Part shown: piece after piece, positions 19,477 to 28,532 of the stretch
Layout of the letters: every line of letters starts with the position of its first letter
How positions within the stretch are numbered: position 1 is the first letter of the stretch
Origin: Chitinophagaceae bacterium LGM1
GTDB taxonomy: Bacteria > Bacteroidota > Bacteroidia > Chitinophagales > Chitinophagaceae
NCBI GenBank assembly: GCA_018604165.1
Contig: CP075895.1
Coordinates: 1,697,501-1,761,500, forward strand
DNA length: 64,000 nt
Direction: 5' to 3'
The notes under the pieces: model-generated
Told to the model about the DNA's origin: nothing
Seen by the model: only the letters and a program-made list of their open reading frames with translations
Database searches by the model: none
Position numbers and translations under genes: made by a program

Positions 19477-21837
19477 TTAGAACTTGAAATTGTAGGTAAT
19501 GCTCGGCAATATCGGGAAGATAGATACCTGTTTTACACTTGCTTTCACACCTTGGCTTACATCGCCTTGCGTATCTACGTATAAGAAGTATGGGTTTTGT
19601 CTGCTATATACATTGTAGATAGAGAATGCCCAACTGCCTTGCCACTTGCGTTGTTTTTTACGCTTAGGTGTATAAATAGCAGAGAGGTCTAACCTATGAT
19701 AAGGGAACAAACGATATGCATTCAACTCGCTATACTCGGGCACTACTGTACCTTGTACAAAGTAATAATTGGTAGGTAATGTAATAGCATTTCCTGAACC
19801 ATAAATAAATACGGTAGAGAAAGTCCATCGTTTTGAATGCTCGTAAGTAGCTACAATAGAGAGGTCGTGCCTACGGTCATATTTTGCAGGGTATTGATTG
19901 CCGTTGTTCAGGTCTTTAAATGTCCTGTTTGTCCATGCAAGCGTATAACCTATCCAACCAGTGAATTTGCCTTTTGTTTTGTTAATGAAAAACTCTGCGC
20001 CATACGCCTCACCACGTCCGAAAACAAAGTCCAGTTCAGGGTCTTGTATGGTAGATGGTATATAGCCCTCACGATATTCCACTTGGTTTTTCATGTCCTT
20101 GTAATATACTTCTACAGAGGTTTCCAATTTATTATCCAACCAGTTTTTAAAATAGCCTACAGAATATTGCCACGCCTGCTGTGGTTGCACAATAATGGTA
20201 CTTGGCACCCACAAGTCGGTTGGTAAAGTGCTGCCGTTATTAGATACTAAGTGTATGTATTGATATGCCTTGCTGGCACTGGCTTTGATGGATGAGCTTT
20301 CTGTCAGTTCAAAACGCATATTAAGACGGGGCTCAAGCCCGCCATAAGTTTTTACAATTTGCCCATCGCTGTAAACGGTGCTATCTGTACGCTTGCCATT
20401 AATGTCTGTTTTGTAAGATGTGTAAGGCCCTGTTTGCCCAAAGAAAGAGTAACGCAAGCCTGCTGTAACACGCAACCATTTAGTAGGTTCAAAATCGTCT
20501 GATATATATGCGGCTCCCTCATGCGCGTATTTAATCAATGCGTTATTTGGTTTCAGTTCTACACTACCTGATTGTCCGGATATTTGATTGGGAATAAATT
20601 TGTGGTGAGTGTAAGCAATACCTGTTTTTATTTTATGATTGAATGACGTGTAATAATCAAAATCTAATTTACCATTAAAGTCACGCACACCGGATGCCAG
20701 CTTGAATTGGAATTCGTTTTGCCTTGCAGAAAACGCAAACTGGTAATCGTTGTACACGGCAGTCGCATTCATGAATAGCTTGTTGTTGAACAAGTGATTC
20801 CAACGTAGGGTGGCGGTTGAGTTGCCCCAGGGGATGTCTGCATTGAAAGAACCACTGCTGCTGGCAAACTTAAACTTATCTCTGCCGAAGTAGCCACTAA
20901 GATATACCCTGTCTTTTTCCGTTATTTTATAATTGGCTTTCAGGTTAGCATCATAAAAGTGATAACCAGAACCTTTTAATGGCCCTGTAGCAAAAGGTTT
21001 TATCAGCACATCAATATACGTGCGCCTGCCCGATAACATAAAAGAGCCTTTGTCTTTTTTAATAGGCCCTTCAAGTGTCAGCCTCGATGCTATTAAACCG
21101 ATACCCCCCTCTGCATGGTATTCTTTCATATTGCCCTCTTTCATAGACACATCTACCACCGAAGATAAACGACCCCCATAGTTAGCTGGCATACCACCTT
21201 TTATCAAGGTTACGTTTTTAATGGCATCTGTATTAAACACAGAGAAAAAGCCAAAAAGGTGTCCGGTATTGTACACAACTGCATCGTCAAGCAATATAAG
21301 ATTTTGGTCTGGGCCACCACCACGTACATAAAAACCTGAATTGCCCTCACCAGCAGATTGTACACCTGGCATTAGTTGCAGAGCTTTCAAAATGTCCGTT
21401 TCGCCAAAGATGACAGGCAATGTCTTTATTTTATCTGCAGACAGTGTAATAGTACCCATTTGTGTGCCTTTTACATGTTCATCTCGTCTGGTGTCCGATA
21501 TGACAATCTCTTGCATACGGGTTTTGTTCTGCAACTCGGCATCCAGTTTTTTACTTTCATTTAGTGCGAGCGTTTCCGTTTTGCCAATAAAACCCACATA
21601 AGAATATATGACGGTATAAGTGCCTGCAGGAACAGTAAGCGAATAAAAGCCATAGGTATTTGTTTCTGCACCCAAGTCGGCTTCTTTCAGGTAAACAACC
21701 GCGCCTATGATAGCTTCGCCGCTTTCTTTATCTTTTACATAACCGCTTAGGGTTACTTTTTTTTGTGCTGATACGGTTGCTGGTGTAAAAATGATAATGG
21801 CTGACAGGACTGTAAGAAATATCTTGCTGAATGACAT
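19477..21837 (-). CDS. TonB-dependent outer-membrane receptor
   Basis: 786 residues. The order is: signal peptide 1-24 (ending VSAQ); a carboxypeptidase-regulatory-like beta domain about 27-110 (VTLSGYVKDKESGEAIIGAV); a plug domain about 125-235 with QLMPGVQSAGEGNSGFYVRG and the GGRLSSVVDV end; then a barrel ending in aromatic YNFKF, as expected for outer-membrane insertion. It would take up a large ligand such as a siderophore, peptide or glycan fragment using TonB energy. No SusD-like partner gene follows, so it is not a classic SusCD pair, and the substrate is unknown. Confidence 0.9.
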   Translation of the reverse strand: MSFSKIFLTVLSAIIIFTPATVSAQKKVTLSGYVKDKESGEAIIGAVVYLKEADLGAETNTYGFYSLTVPAGTYTVIYSYVGFIGKTETLALNESKKLDAELQNKTRMQEIVISDTRRDEHVKGTQMGTITLSADKIKTLPVIFGETDILKALQLMPGVQSAGEGNSGFYVRGGGPDQNLILLDDAVVYNTGHLFGFFSVFNTDAIKNVTLIKGGMPANYGGRLSSVVDVSMKEGNMKEYHAEGGIGLIASRLTLEGPIKKDKGSFMLSGRRTYIDVLIKPFATGPLKGSGYHFYDANLKANYKITEKDRVYLSGYFGRDKFKFASSSGSFNADIPWGNSTATLRWNHLFNNKLFMNATAVYNDYQFAFSARQNEFQFKLASGVRDFNGKLDFDYYTSFNHKIKTGIAYTHHKFIPNQISGQSGSVELKPNNALIKYAHEGAAYISDDFEPTKWLRVTAGLRYSFFGQTGPYTSYKTDINGKRTDSTVYSDGQIVKTYGGLEPRLNMRFELTESSSIKASASKAYQYIHLVSNNGSTLPTDLWVPSTIIVQPQQAWQYSVGYFKNWLDNKLETSVEVYYKDMKNQVEYREGYIPSTIQDPELDFVFGRGEAYGAEFFINKTKGKFTGWIGYTLAWTNRTFKDLNNGNQYPAKYDRRHDLSIVATYEHSKRWTFSTVFIYGSGNAITLPTNYYFVQGTVVPEYSELNAYRLFPYHRLDLSAIYTPKRKKQRKWQGSWAFSIYNVYSRQNPYFLYVDTQGDVSQGVKASVKQVSIFPILPSITYNFKF

Positions 21838-21931
21838 AAAATCTGCTCGCTGAAATGTTTAGTATGAATGCTCTTTTTAGAAAAGATGCATGTAAAATTA
21901 AGGTATGCTTCAATGCTAAACGTATCTGTCG

Positions 21932-21939
21932 TAAATTTG
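21932..21939 (+). promoter_or_regulatory. -7 element for the ABC-F gene
   Basis: TAAATTTG lies 7 bases before the ATG at 21947, implying a nearly leaderless transcript. Confidence 0.4.
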
Positions 21940-21946
21940 TTGGCTT

Positions 21947-23893
21947 ATGTTAATCGCATTACAAAATATTTCATTTCATTTCGGCTCAAGGACGATATTG
22001 GAAGACGCAAGCTGGCAGATAGGTACAGGTGAACGTATAGGGCTGGTAGGTAGCAATGGGGTAGGGAAATCTACCTTATTAAGGCTCATAACAAGAGAAT
22101 ATATACCCGATGCAGGTACCATTAATAAGCCCAAAGATGTAACGATTGGGTTCTTTAATCAGGATTTATTGAGTTTTTCTACCGATAATTCTATCCTGTC
22201 TGTTGCTATGACAGCTTTTGAGCGCGCGCATGAAATTGAAAATGACATGCAGCGTATTATAAAAGAATTGGAATCTGCCCCCGAAGATGCTGATTTGCTG
22301 GATGAATACAGCCATGCCCTACATGATTTTGAAGTGGCTGGTGGGTATGAAATGGAACACCGTAGTGCAGAAGTATTAGAGGGCTTAGGGTTTTCTACCG
22401 AAGATTTGCAACGTCCTTACAACCAGTTCAGTGGTGGATGGCGTATGCGCGTTCTGCTGGCTAAAATGATGCTGCAAGCACCCGATTTGCTGCTGCTAGA
22501 TGAACCGACCAACCACTTGGACTTACCATCCATAGAATGGCTGGAAAGGTATCTTATCAGTTACCCGGGTAGTGTGGTTATCGTATCGCACGACAGGTAT
22601 TTTCTTGACCGTATGGTAACGAAGATTGTTGAAGTATGGCAACAAGACTTACATCAATACAGCGGCAACTATACATTCTTCCAGCAAGAGAAAGCTGAAA
22701 GGATGGAATTGCAGCAACGCGCTTTTGAAAATCAACAAGATTATATACGCCAGCAAGAACGATTTATAGAACGCTTTAAAGCCAAAGCCAGCAAAGCTGC
22801 ACAAGCACAAAGTGCTATGAAAAAGTTGGATAAACTGGAACGTATTGAGTCACCAGATGGTACTGTGCCGGTCATGAATATCAATTTTGACGTTGCCGTG
22901 CAGCCAGGCAAAACCATCTGTACGCTAAAAGATGTCAGCAAACGCTTTGGGAAGCTAACCATACTCGATAAAGCTAACGGCGAAATACTGCGTGGTGATA
23001 AAATAGCCCTCATTGGTGCTAATGGTAAGGGTAAATCTACCTTGCTGCGCATTATAGCAGGTACAGAACAAATTGAGGGTGAACGCAAGGGTGGGCATAA
23101 TGTAGAGGAAAGTTTTTACGCACAGCACCAATTAGAATCGCTTGATATAGAAAAAGAAATTCTAGATGAACTGAAACATGCCGGTACGGGTAAAACAGAA
23201 CTGGAATTGCGACAACTTTTGGGTTGTTTCCTATTTAGTGGCGATGATGTTTTTAAGAAGATAAAAGTATTATCTGGTGGAGAAAAGGCAAGGGTAGCAT
23301 TGGCTAAGACTATTGCTATGAAAGGCAACTTCCTGATGCTGGATGAGCCTACCAACCACTTGGATATGCAGTCGGTAGAGATGTTGATAGAGGCATTGAA
23401 CAAATATGAGGGTACACTGATTCTCGTATCGCACGACCGTTATTTTATTAAAGAAACAGCCAATAAAATATGGTGGATTGAAGACGGGCAGATAAAAGAA
23501 TTTGTTGGCTCTTATGACGAATGGGGTGTTTTTCTGCAAGACAGGGAAAAACGCATGAAGCAGACAGCAGCGCCAGTGGTAGAGAAAAAAGAGATAAAAC
23601 CGGTGGAACAACCTAAGCCTGCAAAGAATGATAATGAAATAAGAGAACTGAAAAAAGAACACCAGAAGCAGCAAAAGCAATTTCAGAAGCTGGAAGAACA
23701 GCTGAGCAAGCTAAAAGAAGAAAAGGCCGTAATTGAAGCAGAATTATCAACCCCTGAGGTGTATGCTGATAAAAATAAGTTTGCAGTGTTGGATGCTAAG
23801 TACAAACAACACATGCAACAGCTTGAAACTGTGAGCAAGGAATACGATAAAGTATTTGAAGCAGTACTGGAACTGGAAGAAAAAATAGGGTAG
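21947..23893 (+). CDS. ABC-F family ATPase (ribosome-associated type)
   Basis: 648 residues with two ABC domains and no membrane segments. Walker A sequences are GSNGVGKST and GANGKGKST, signatures FSGGWRMRV and LSGGEKARV, and Walker B with switch LLLDEPTNHLD and LMLDEPTNHLD. A linker rich in charged residues (about 240-300) joins them, and the last 90 residues form a coiled coil (KKEHQKQQKQFQKLEEQLSK), as in Uup/YdiF-type members. ABC-F proteins act on the ribosome to resolve stalled or difficult peptide synthesis; some give antibiotic resistance, but nothing here singles out that branch. Confidence 0.92.
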   Translation: MLIALQNISFHFGSRTILEDASWQIGTGERIGLVGSNGVGKSTLLRLITREYIPDAGTINKPKDVTIGFFNQDLLSFSTDNSILSVAMTAFERAHEIENDMQRIIKELESAPEDADLLDEYSHALHDFEVAGGYEMEHRSAEVLEGLGFSTEDLQRPYNQFSGGWRMRVLLAKMMLQAPDLLLLDEPTNHLDLPSIEWLERYLISYPGSVVIVSHDRYFLDRMVTKIVEVWQQDLHQYSGNYTFFQQEKAERMELQQRAFENQQDYIRQQERFIERFKAKASKAAQAQSAMKKLDKLERIESPDGTVPVMNINFDVAVQPGKTICTLKDVSKRFGKLTILDKANGEILRGDKIALIGANGKGKSTLLRIIAGTEQIEGERKGGHNVEESFYAQHQLESLDIEKEILDELKHAGTGKTELELRQLLGCFLFSGDDVFKKIKVLSGGEKARVALAKTIAMKGNFLMLDEPTNHLDMQSVEMLIEALNKYEGTLILVSHDRYFIKETANKIWWIEDGQIKEFVGSYDEWGVFLQDREKRMKQTAAPVVEKKEIKPVEQPKPAKNDNEIRELKKEHQKQQKQFQKLEEQLSKLKEEKAVIEAELSTPEVYADKNKFAVLDAKYKQHMQQLETVSKEYDKVFEAVLELEEKIG

Positions 23894-23939
23894 TAATCAA
23901 TATTGCATTCGGGTTATTATAAAATTATCTTTACAGGAA

Positions 23940-23947
23940 TAAATTTG
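23940..23947 (+). promoter_or_regulatory. -7 element for the YajQ gene
   Basis: TAAATTTG ends 5 bases before the ATG at 23953, the same near-leaderless arrangement as at 21932. Confidence 0.35.
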
Positions 23948-23952
23948 TAGTC

Positions 23953-24444
23953 ATGCCATCATTTGATATTGCAAGCAAAGTTGATTTACAAACACTGGAT
24001 AATGCCATCAACATAGCTAAAAAGGAAATTGACAATCGTTATGATTTCAAAGGAACGCATGTATCTATCGAACTGAATAAAAAAGACCTGATAGTGAATG
24101 TAGAAGTAGAAAGTGATATGCAGCTAAAACAGGTTGAGGACATCATCATCACCAAATCTATGCGGCAAGGTTTAGAAGCTAATAGCTTTGATATGACTAA
24201 AGAGGCTACCCCGTCTGGCAAATACATTAAGAAAGCCATTCCTGTAAAGAATGGTATAGACAGAGATATGGCTAAGAAGATAGTAAAACTTATTAAAGAC
24301 AACGGCTCGAAAGTACAACCAGCTATTATGGACGACATCATCCGTGTAACAGGCAAAAAGATTGACGACCTGCAAGAGGTTATTCAACTTTGTCGTTCAT
24401 CCAACTTAGAGATTCCGTTGCAGTTTACTAATATGAAGTCGTAA
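23953..24444 (+). CDS. YajQ family nucleotide-binding protein
   Basis: 163 residues, the standard length. It opens with the family pattern MPSFDIASKVDLQTLDNAIN and has NRYDFKGTHVSIE and the conserved TKEATPSGKYIKKAIPVKNG region. The fold is two RNA-recognition-like halves. Some YajQ proteins bind cyclic di-GMP and affect transcription, and others bind nucleotides or tRNA; the role here is not established. A strong terminator follows. Confidence 0.93.
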   Translation: MPSFDIASKVDLQTLDNAINIAKKEIDNRYDFKGTHVSIELNKKDLIVNVEVESDMQLKQVEDIIITKSMRQGLEANSFDMTKEATPSGKYIKKAIPVKNGIDRDMAKKIVKLIKDNGSKVQPAIMDDIIRVTGKKIDDLQEVIQLCRSSNLEIPLQFTNMKS

Positions 24445-24450
24445 GAAAAG

Positions 24451-24478
24451 ACAAAGCCCCGATTATCGGGGCTTTGTT
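24451..24478 (+). terminator. Bidirectional terminator between YajQ and rfbC
   Basis: A perfect 12-base stem ACAAAGCCCCGA / TCGGGGCTTTGT with a 3-base loop lies between two convergent genes, 6 bases after the YajQ stop and 4 bases before the rfbC stop. Confidence 0.85.
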
Positions 24479-24481
24479 ATT

Positions 24482-25033
24482 TTAAAAATGATATACTGCA
24501 TCTTTTAGTACGGGCTGCACAATATCTTTTTCAGAAACGATGGCATCTTGCAAATCAATTTTCCAGTCTATGCCTAAAGAAGCGTCTGCATAGTTCAGTC
24601 CACCCTCTGCTGATTTGTCGTAAAAGTTGTCGCACTTGTAAAATACTTCTGCAGTATCTGTAAGTACAGAATAGCCATGTGCAAAACCTTTTGGTATCAG
24701 AAACTGTCTTTTGTTTTCAGCAGATAATTCTACGCCAAACCATTGCCCGAAAGTTGTGCTGTCTTTGCGCAAATCAACTACCACATCCCAAATACTACCT
24801 TCTAAGGCGCGTATCAGTTTAGTTTGTGCGCTCGGTGCATTTTGATAATGAAGTCCACGCAATACATTTTTAGTAGAGCGTGCCTGATTGTCTTGCACAA
24901 ATGATATATGATAACCAATAGCTGCTTCCAATGTATTAGCATTGTAGCTTTCAAAGAAGTAACCACGTTCGTCGTTAAATATACGTGGCTCCAGTATCAA
25001 TAAACCCTCAATAGGTGTTTTTATTACGTTCAT
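24482..25033 (-). CDS. rfbC: dTDP-4-dehydrorhamnose 3,5-epimerase
   Basis: 183 residues, the normal size for this cupin enzyme. It has LILEPRIFNDERGYFFESYN, the active-site histidine in LRGLHYQ, and PKGFAHGYSVLTDTAEVFYKC. It epimerises carbons 3 and 5 of dTDP-4-keto-6-deoxyglucose on the way to dTDP-L-rhamnose. The start overlaps the aminotransferase stop by one base, so the two are translated from one message. rfbA, rfbB and rfbD are not in the window. Related 3,5- or 3-epimerases of other dTDP sugars cannot be excluded. Confidence 0.9.
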   Translation of the reverse strand: MNVIKTPIEGLLILEPRIFNDERGYFFESYNANTLEAAIGYHISFVQDNQARSTKNVLRGLHYQNAPSAQTKLIRALEGSIWDVVVDLRKDSTTFGQWFGVELSAENKRQFLIPKGFAHGYSVLTDTAEVFYKCDNFYDKSAEGGLNYADASLGIDWKIDLQDAIVSEKDIVQPVLKDAVYHF

Positions 25034-26172
25034 TATTTTGCCAGTTCAGTTATTACTTCCAAAAAGTTTGTGGTAATAAAATGCAATTCTTCTGTGGTAA
25101 ACTCAGTATGTATAGGAAGTGATATAACACAATCTTGCAGCATGTCTGTAACAGGCAATACAAAATCAGCACCACCAAACTCCTTCAGCATATTTTGTTT
25201 ATGGCAAGGCACTGGGTAGTATATCATACTCGGTATTTTACATTCCGCCAGTTTTTGCTGCACTTCATCGCGAGATACACTTTTTAGTTGCAATGTGTAT
25301 TGATGAAAAACGTGCTTACTATATGGTGCGCGGTATGGCGTAATAATATGCGGGTTGTTACTGTATGCATTATCGTAATAATCTGCTACTGCCCTACGGG
25401 CATCGCAATACGTGTCAAGCTGTTTCAGTTTGATGCGTAATATAGCAGCCTGTATGCTGTCGAGCCTGCTGTTGCAACCCACCATTTCATGGTAGTAACG
25501 TACCTTCTGCCCATGGTTTGCTATCATTTTCAGCTTCTCTGCCAGTGCATCGTCATTTGTAAACATGGCACCACCATCGCCGTAGCACCCAAGGTTTTTT
25601 GATGGAAAGAAAGAAGTACAGCTTATCAAGCCCATAGCACCATTCTTCACGGTTTTGCCATCACTGAAAGTATAACTGCCACCAATAGCTTGTGCGTTAT
25701 CTTCAATAACAGGTATGTCATGTTGGTTAGCAATAGCTAAAACTGCTTCCATGTTCGCGCTTTGCCCATACAAGTGTACTGGCACTATTGCTTTTGTTTT
25801 AGGAGTGATGGCTTTTTTCAAGCCATCAATATTCATGGTAAATGTATCAGCATCTACATCCACAAATATGGGTTTCAGTCTGAGCAATGCCATCACTTCT
25901 ACAGTAGCTATATATGTAAAAGAGGTAGTGATGACTTCATCACCAGGCTTTACATCCAAAGCCATCAATGCTATCTGCAAAGCATCTGTACCGTTTGCAC
26001 AGGGTATGGCGTGTTTAACACCCAGATATTGCGCTATTTCTTTGCTGAATTCCTGTACATCTGGCCCGCCTATAAAGGCAGTAGAGGTAAGTACATTTTG
26101 TATGGCGGCATCTATTTCAGGCTTTATTTTTTCGTATTGACGTTTGAGGTCAACCATTTGTAAATTGAACAT
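25033..26172 (-). CDS. DegT/DnrJ/EryC1/StrS-type sugar aminotransferase
   Basis: 379 residues from the ATG at 26172; the ATG five codons in (MVDLKRQYEKIKPEID) is an equally good start, while the ATG at 26220 is too far out. It is a PLP enzyme with AFIGGPDVQEFSKEIA, CANGTDALQIAL, the cofactor aspartate region PVIEDNAQAIG and the PLP lysine in FFPSKNLGCYGDGG. It would aminate a nucleotide-linked keto sugar (UDP- or dTDP-) for surface polysaccharide or glycoprotein glycan. Coupling to rfbC suggests a dTDP sugar, but the sequence resembles UDP-keto-uronate aminotransferases too. Confidence 0.85.
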   Translation of the reverse strand: MFNLQMVDLKRQYEKIKPEIDAAIQNVLTSTAFIGGPDVQEFSKEIAQYLGVKHAIPCANGTDALQIALMALDVKPGDEVITTSFTYIATVEVMALLRLKPIFVDVDADTFTMNIDGLKKAITPKTKAIVPVHLYGQSANMEAVLAIANQHDIPVIEDNAQAIGGSYTFSDGKTVKNGAMGLISCTSFFPSKNLGCYGDGGAMFTNDDALAEKLKMIANHGQKVRYYHEMVGCNSRLDSIQAAILRIKLKQLDTYCDARRAVADYYDNAYSNNPHIITPYRAPYSKHVFHQYTLQLKSVSRDEVQQKLAECKIPSMIYYPVPCHKQNMLKEFGGADFVLPVTDMLQDCVISLPIHTEFTTEELHFITTNFLEVITELAK

Positions 26173-26320
26173 ATATTGCTTTTCGGATTGCAAACCTACG
26201 CCTAAACAGTCATTCGTCAAAGTATAATACCATTGTCAAAAGCCTGATTTACAGTTTTACTAACAGAAAATTTCGTTGTTTTTCATGTATCTTCACTATT
26301 CGATGTTTAATGGTAACAAC

Positions 26321-27082
26321 ATGAAAAATGCCATACTATTAGTACTATTATTGTTTTCGTTTAATGCCTATGCACAAGACGAGCTGTTTGGCAGCAATAA
26401 GCAACCTACCAGGAAAGGGCTTATAATAGGGATAAACGGCAATCTCGATTTCCCAGGTGGTGACATGGCAAAACGCTTTGGCACAAGTTATAGGGTAGGG
26501 GGTAGTTTGCAATACAAAACAACAAAAAACTGGCTCTTTGGAGCAAAATTCGATTTCATTCTTGGTAATAATATTAAGGATGATTCGCTGATGATAAACC
26601 TGAAAGATGCCAATGGTCAGGTAATAGCACAAGACGGACAGCGGATAGGTGTTGGTACTTTTCAGCGTGGGTATATGGTTGGTGTGCAAGCGGGTAAAAT
26701 AATAAATATCGGCAAAAAGAATGGAGATAATGGTATACTCTTTCTTACTGGGGTGGGTTTTATGCAGCACAAGATTAATATTTTCGACCGTACACAATCA
26801 ACTCCGCAACTAAACAAGACCATGAAGAAAGGATACGACAGGCTTACAAATGGCATGCATCTTGAGCAATATATAGGTTATGCGTATTTTGCCAATAATG
26901 GATTGGTAAACTTTAATATAGGCCTGAATATTGCTGCCGGTTTTACGAAAGGCAGGCGCGATTATTTATACGATGTCATGCGTGCCGATAACCAATCCAG
27001 GTTTGATTTGTTGTTCGGAATAAAAGCGGGTTGGTATATACCGGTATTCAAAAGAAAGTCTGAAGAGATTTTCTTTGAGTAG
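26321..27082 (+). CDS. Outer-membrane beta-barrel protein, hypothetical
   Basis: 253 residues from the ATG at 26321, which gives the signal peptide MKNAILLVLLLFSFNAYAQ; upstream ATGs lead into non-signal sequence. The mature chain alternates short amphipathic strands with glycine turns (GLIIGINGNLDFPGG, VGGSLQYKTTKNWLFGAKFD) and ends FKRKSEEIFFE. This is consistent with an 8- to 10-stranded barrel of the small outer-membrane type. No ligand or partner can be named. It is convergent with the minus-strand gene next to it, one base apart. Confidence 0.75.
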   Translation: MKNAILLVLLLFSFNAYAQDELFGSNKQPTRKGLIIGINGNLDFPGGDMAKRFGTSYRVGGSLQYKTTKNWLFGAKFDFILGNNIKDDSLMINLKDANGQVIAQDGQRIGVGTFQRGYMVGVQAGKIINIGKKNGDNGILFLTGVGFMQHKINIFDRTQSTPQLNKTMKKGYDRLTNGMHLEQYIGYAYFANNGLVNFNIGLNIAAGFTKGRRDYLYDVMRADNQSRFDLLFGIKAGWYIPVFKRKSEEIFFE

Positions 27083-27083
27083 T

Positions 27084-27533
27084 TTAGTTGTAGTATTGTT
27101 GCAGTACATTGCGAAACGCTAGCACCGTTTCATTGTCATCTTCCCAGTCACATTTCGATTTTAGCCAGTTATCTGCTTGTGTGTAGTTCTCGAAGTGATT
27201 AAGTTGTTGTAGTATTTCATCATAGAACGTTTTGTTATTCCCAAACAGTTCGCTAATGAAAAGGTATTTATCATTTATGCCAATTAACTTTTCAAGGCTT
27301 TTTGTAGGTTGTATATTTGTTTTGTTTAATGCTGTATTCTCTACTTTCTCCAGCTGACTTGCCTTTAAATCCGGTAGGTTATTATTAAATGTTGCTCTTG
27401 ACCTTAACTCTGCAAGGTCTGCATACAATACTCTTGTATAGTCCATCATCAGGTCAATATCTAAGATAGTAGCCTTGTCTTCAGCTCTCGACAAGTCGTT
27501 TATTTTCTGTAATAATGTCCTGATACGTTGCAT
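27084..27533 (-). CDS. Small helical protein coupled to gldA
   Basis: 149 residues, soluble, mostly helical by pattern (heptad-like stretches in MQRIRTLLQKINDLSRAED and LEKLIGINDKYLFISELFG). I recognise no family. Its start is 2 bases after the gldA stop, so translation is probably coupled. The region NKTFYDEILQQLNHFENYTQ with a later WLKSKCDWEDD could be an interaction segment. A role with the GldA transporter is inferred from position only. Confidence 0.65.
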   Translation of the reverse strand: MQRIRTLLQKINDLSRAEDKATILDIDLMMDYTRVLYADLAELRSRATFNNNLPDLKASQLEKVENTALNKTNIQPTKSLEKLIGINDKYLFISELFGNNKTFYDEILQQLNHFENYTQADNWLKSKCDWEDDNETVLAFRNVLQQYYN

Positions 27534-27535
27534 GA

Positions 27536-28444
27536 TTAATTATTAGCTGTTAGAGTTCTGAATATATCTTCCAACGATAACGTTTCAGTATTCATCGTAT
27601 TGATGCTTATGTTGTTGTCTAAAGCAAGTTGCATTACTTCTTTTCGCAAGGCATCCGGATTGTTGGTAAATAACCTTATGCTGTTTGGTAATAATTCGTA
27701 TTTACTTTGGTGTTTTAAAGTATTAAATAAATCAGTAGCAGGCTGTTTGTCGAATGTTACAATAAGCACATCTTGCTTTGTGTTGCTTTGTTGTATCTTA
27801 TCAATAGCATCATCAGCCACAATCTTCCCGCTGTTGATGATAATAACCCTGCTACACATGGCCTGCACTTCTTGCATGATGTGAGTAGATAGTAACACAG
27901 TTTTTTCTTTGCCGATACGTGTAATCAATTCACGGATTTCTATTATTTGGTTAGGGTCTAATCCAGTCGTTGGCTCATCCAATATTAATACATCAGGATT
28001 ATGAAGCATGGCTTGGGCAAGGCCTACGCGTTGTTTATAGCCTTTTGACAGCATGCCGATTTTTTTATGCGCTTCTTTACCAAGGCCAGTTAATGCAATC
28101 ATTTCTTCAATACGGTCTTTAGGTTTTTTTATACCATGTATGCCGGCACTCATTTCAAGGTATTCGCGTACATACATGTCATAATAGAGGGGGTTAGATT
28201 CAGGTAAGTAACCAACACTACGTTTTACATCCAGAGGCTTATCATTCACATCACTCCCGCATACCTTAATACTACCTGTAGTAGTTGGCAGATATCCGCA
28301 TATCATTTTCATCGTTGTAGATTTTCCGGCACCATTGGGTCCTAAAAAACCAACAATTTCACCTTTCTTCAATTCAAAGCTGACATTATCTACCGCTCGC
28401 TGATTGCCGTATATTTTAGAAACTGTAGTTACTACTATTGACAT
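27536..28444 (-). CDS. gldA: Gliding-type ABC transporter ATP-binding protein GldA
   Basis: 302 residues. Walker A GPNGAGKST, signature LSKGYKQRVGLAQ and Walker B VLILDEPTTGLDPNQ are all present, followed by a C-terminal extension of about 80 residues typical of the GldA branch. In Flavobacterium GldA works with GldF and GldG as an ABC transporter needed for gliding. Neither permease gene is in this window, so motility cannot be concluded. A small helical protein gene follows 2 bases downstream. Confidence 0.8.
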   Translation of the reverse strand: MSIVVTTVSKIYGNQRAVDNVSFELKKGEIVGFLGPNGAGKSTTMKMICGYLPTTTGSIKVCGSDVNDKPLDVKRSVGYLPESNPLYYDMYVREYLEMSAGIHGIKKPKDRIEEMIALTGLGKEAHKKIGMLSKGYKQRVGLAQAMLHNPDVLILDEPTTGLDPNQIIEIRELITRIGKEKTVLLSTHIMQEVQAMCSRVIIINSGKIVADDAIDKIQQSNTKQDVLIVTFDKQPATDLFNTLKHQSKYELLPNSIRLFTNNPDALRKEVMQLALDNNISINTMNTETLSLEDIFRTLTANN

Positions 28445-28478
28445 GAATGCAATTTAAAGAAATTGATAGCAATAATGT

Positions 28479-28506
28479 AAAAAGCAGGGCTGTTGCCCTG
28501 CTTTTT
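28479..28506 (-). terminator. Terminator after the EGF-like lipoprotein gene
   Basis: A 12-base stem AAAAAGCAGGGC / GCCCTGCTTTTT with a 4-base loop and T runs on both strands. It separates the lipoprotein gene from gldA. Confidence 0.8.
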
Positions 28507-28532
28507 TTAACTAATATAAATAAGGTGAATTT

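Noticed and set aside
21947-23893. ABC-F ATPase as an antibiotic-resistance gene
   Set aside because: The sequence has the general Uup/YdiF layout, and nothing in the linker region that I can read points to a drug-resistance subgroup; the context is housekeeping.
26276-26320. Earlier ATGs for the outer-membrane protein at 26321
   Set aside because: They put hydrophilic and aromatic residues before an otherwise perfect signal peptide.
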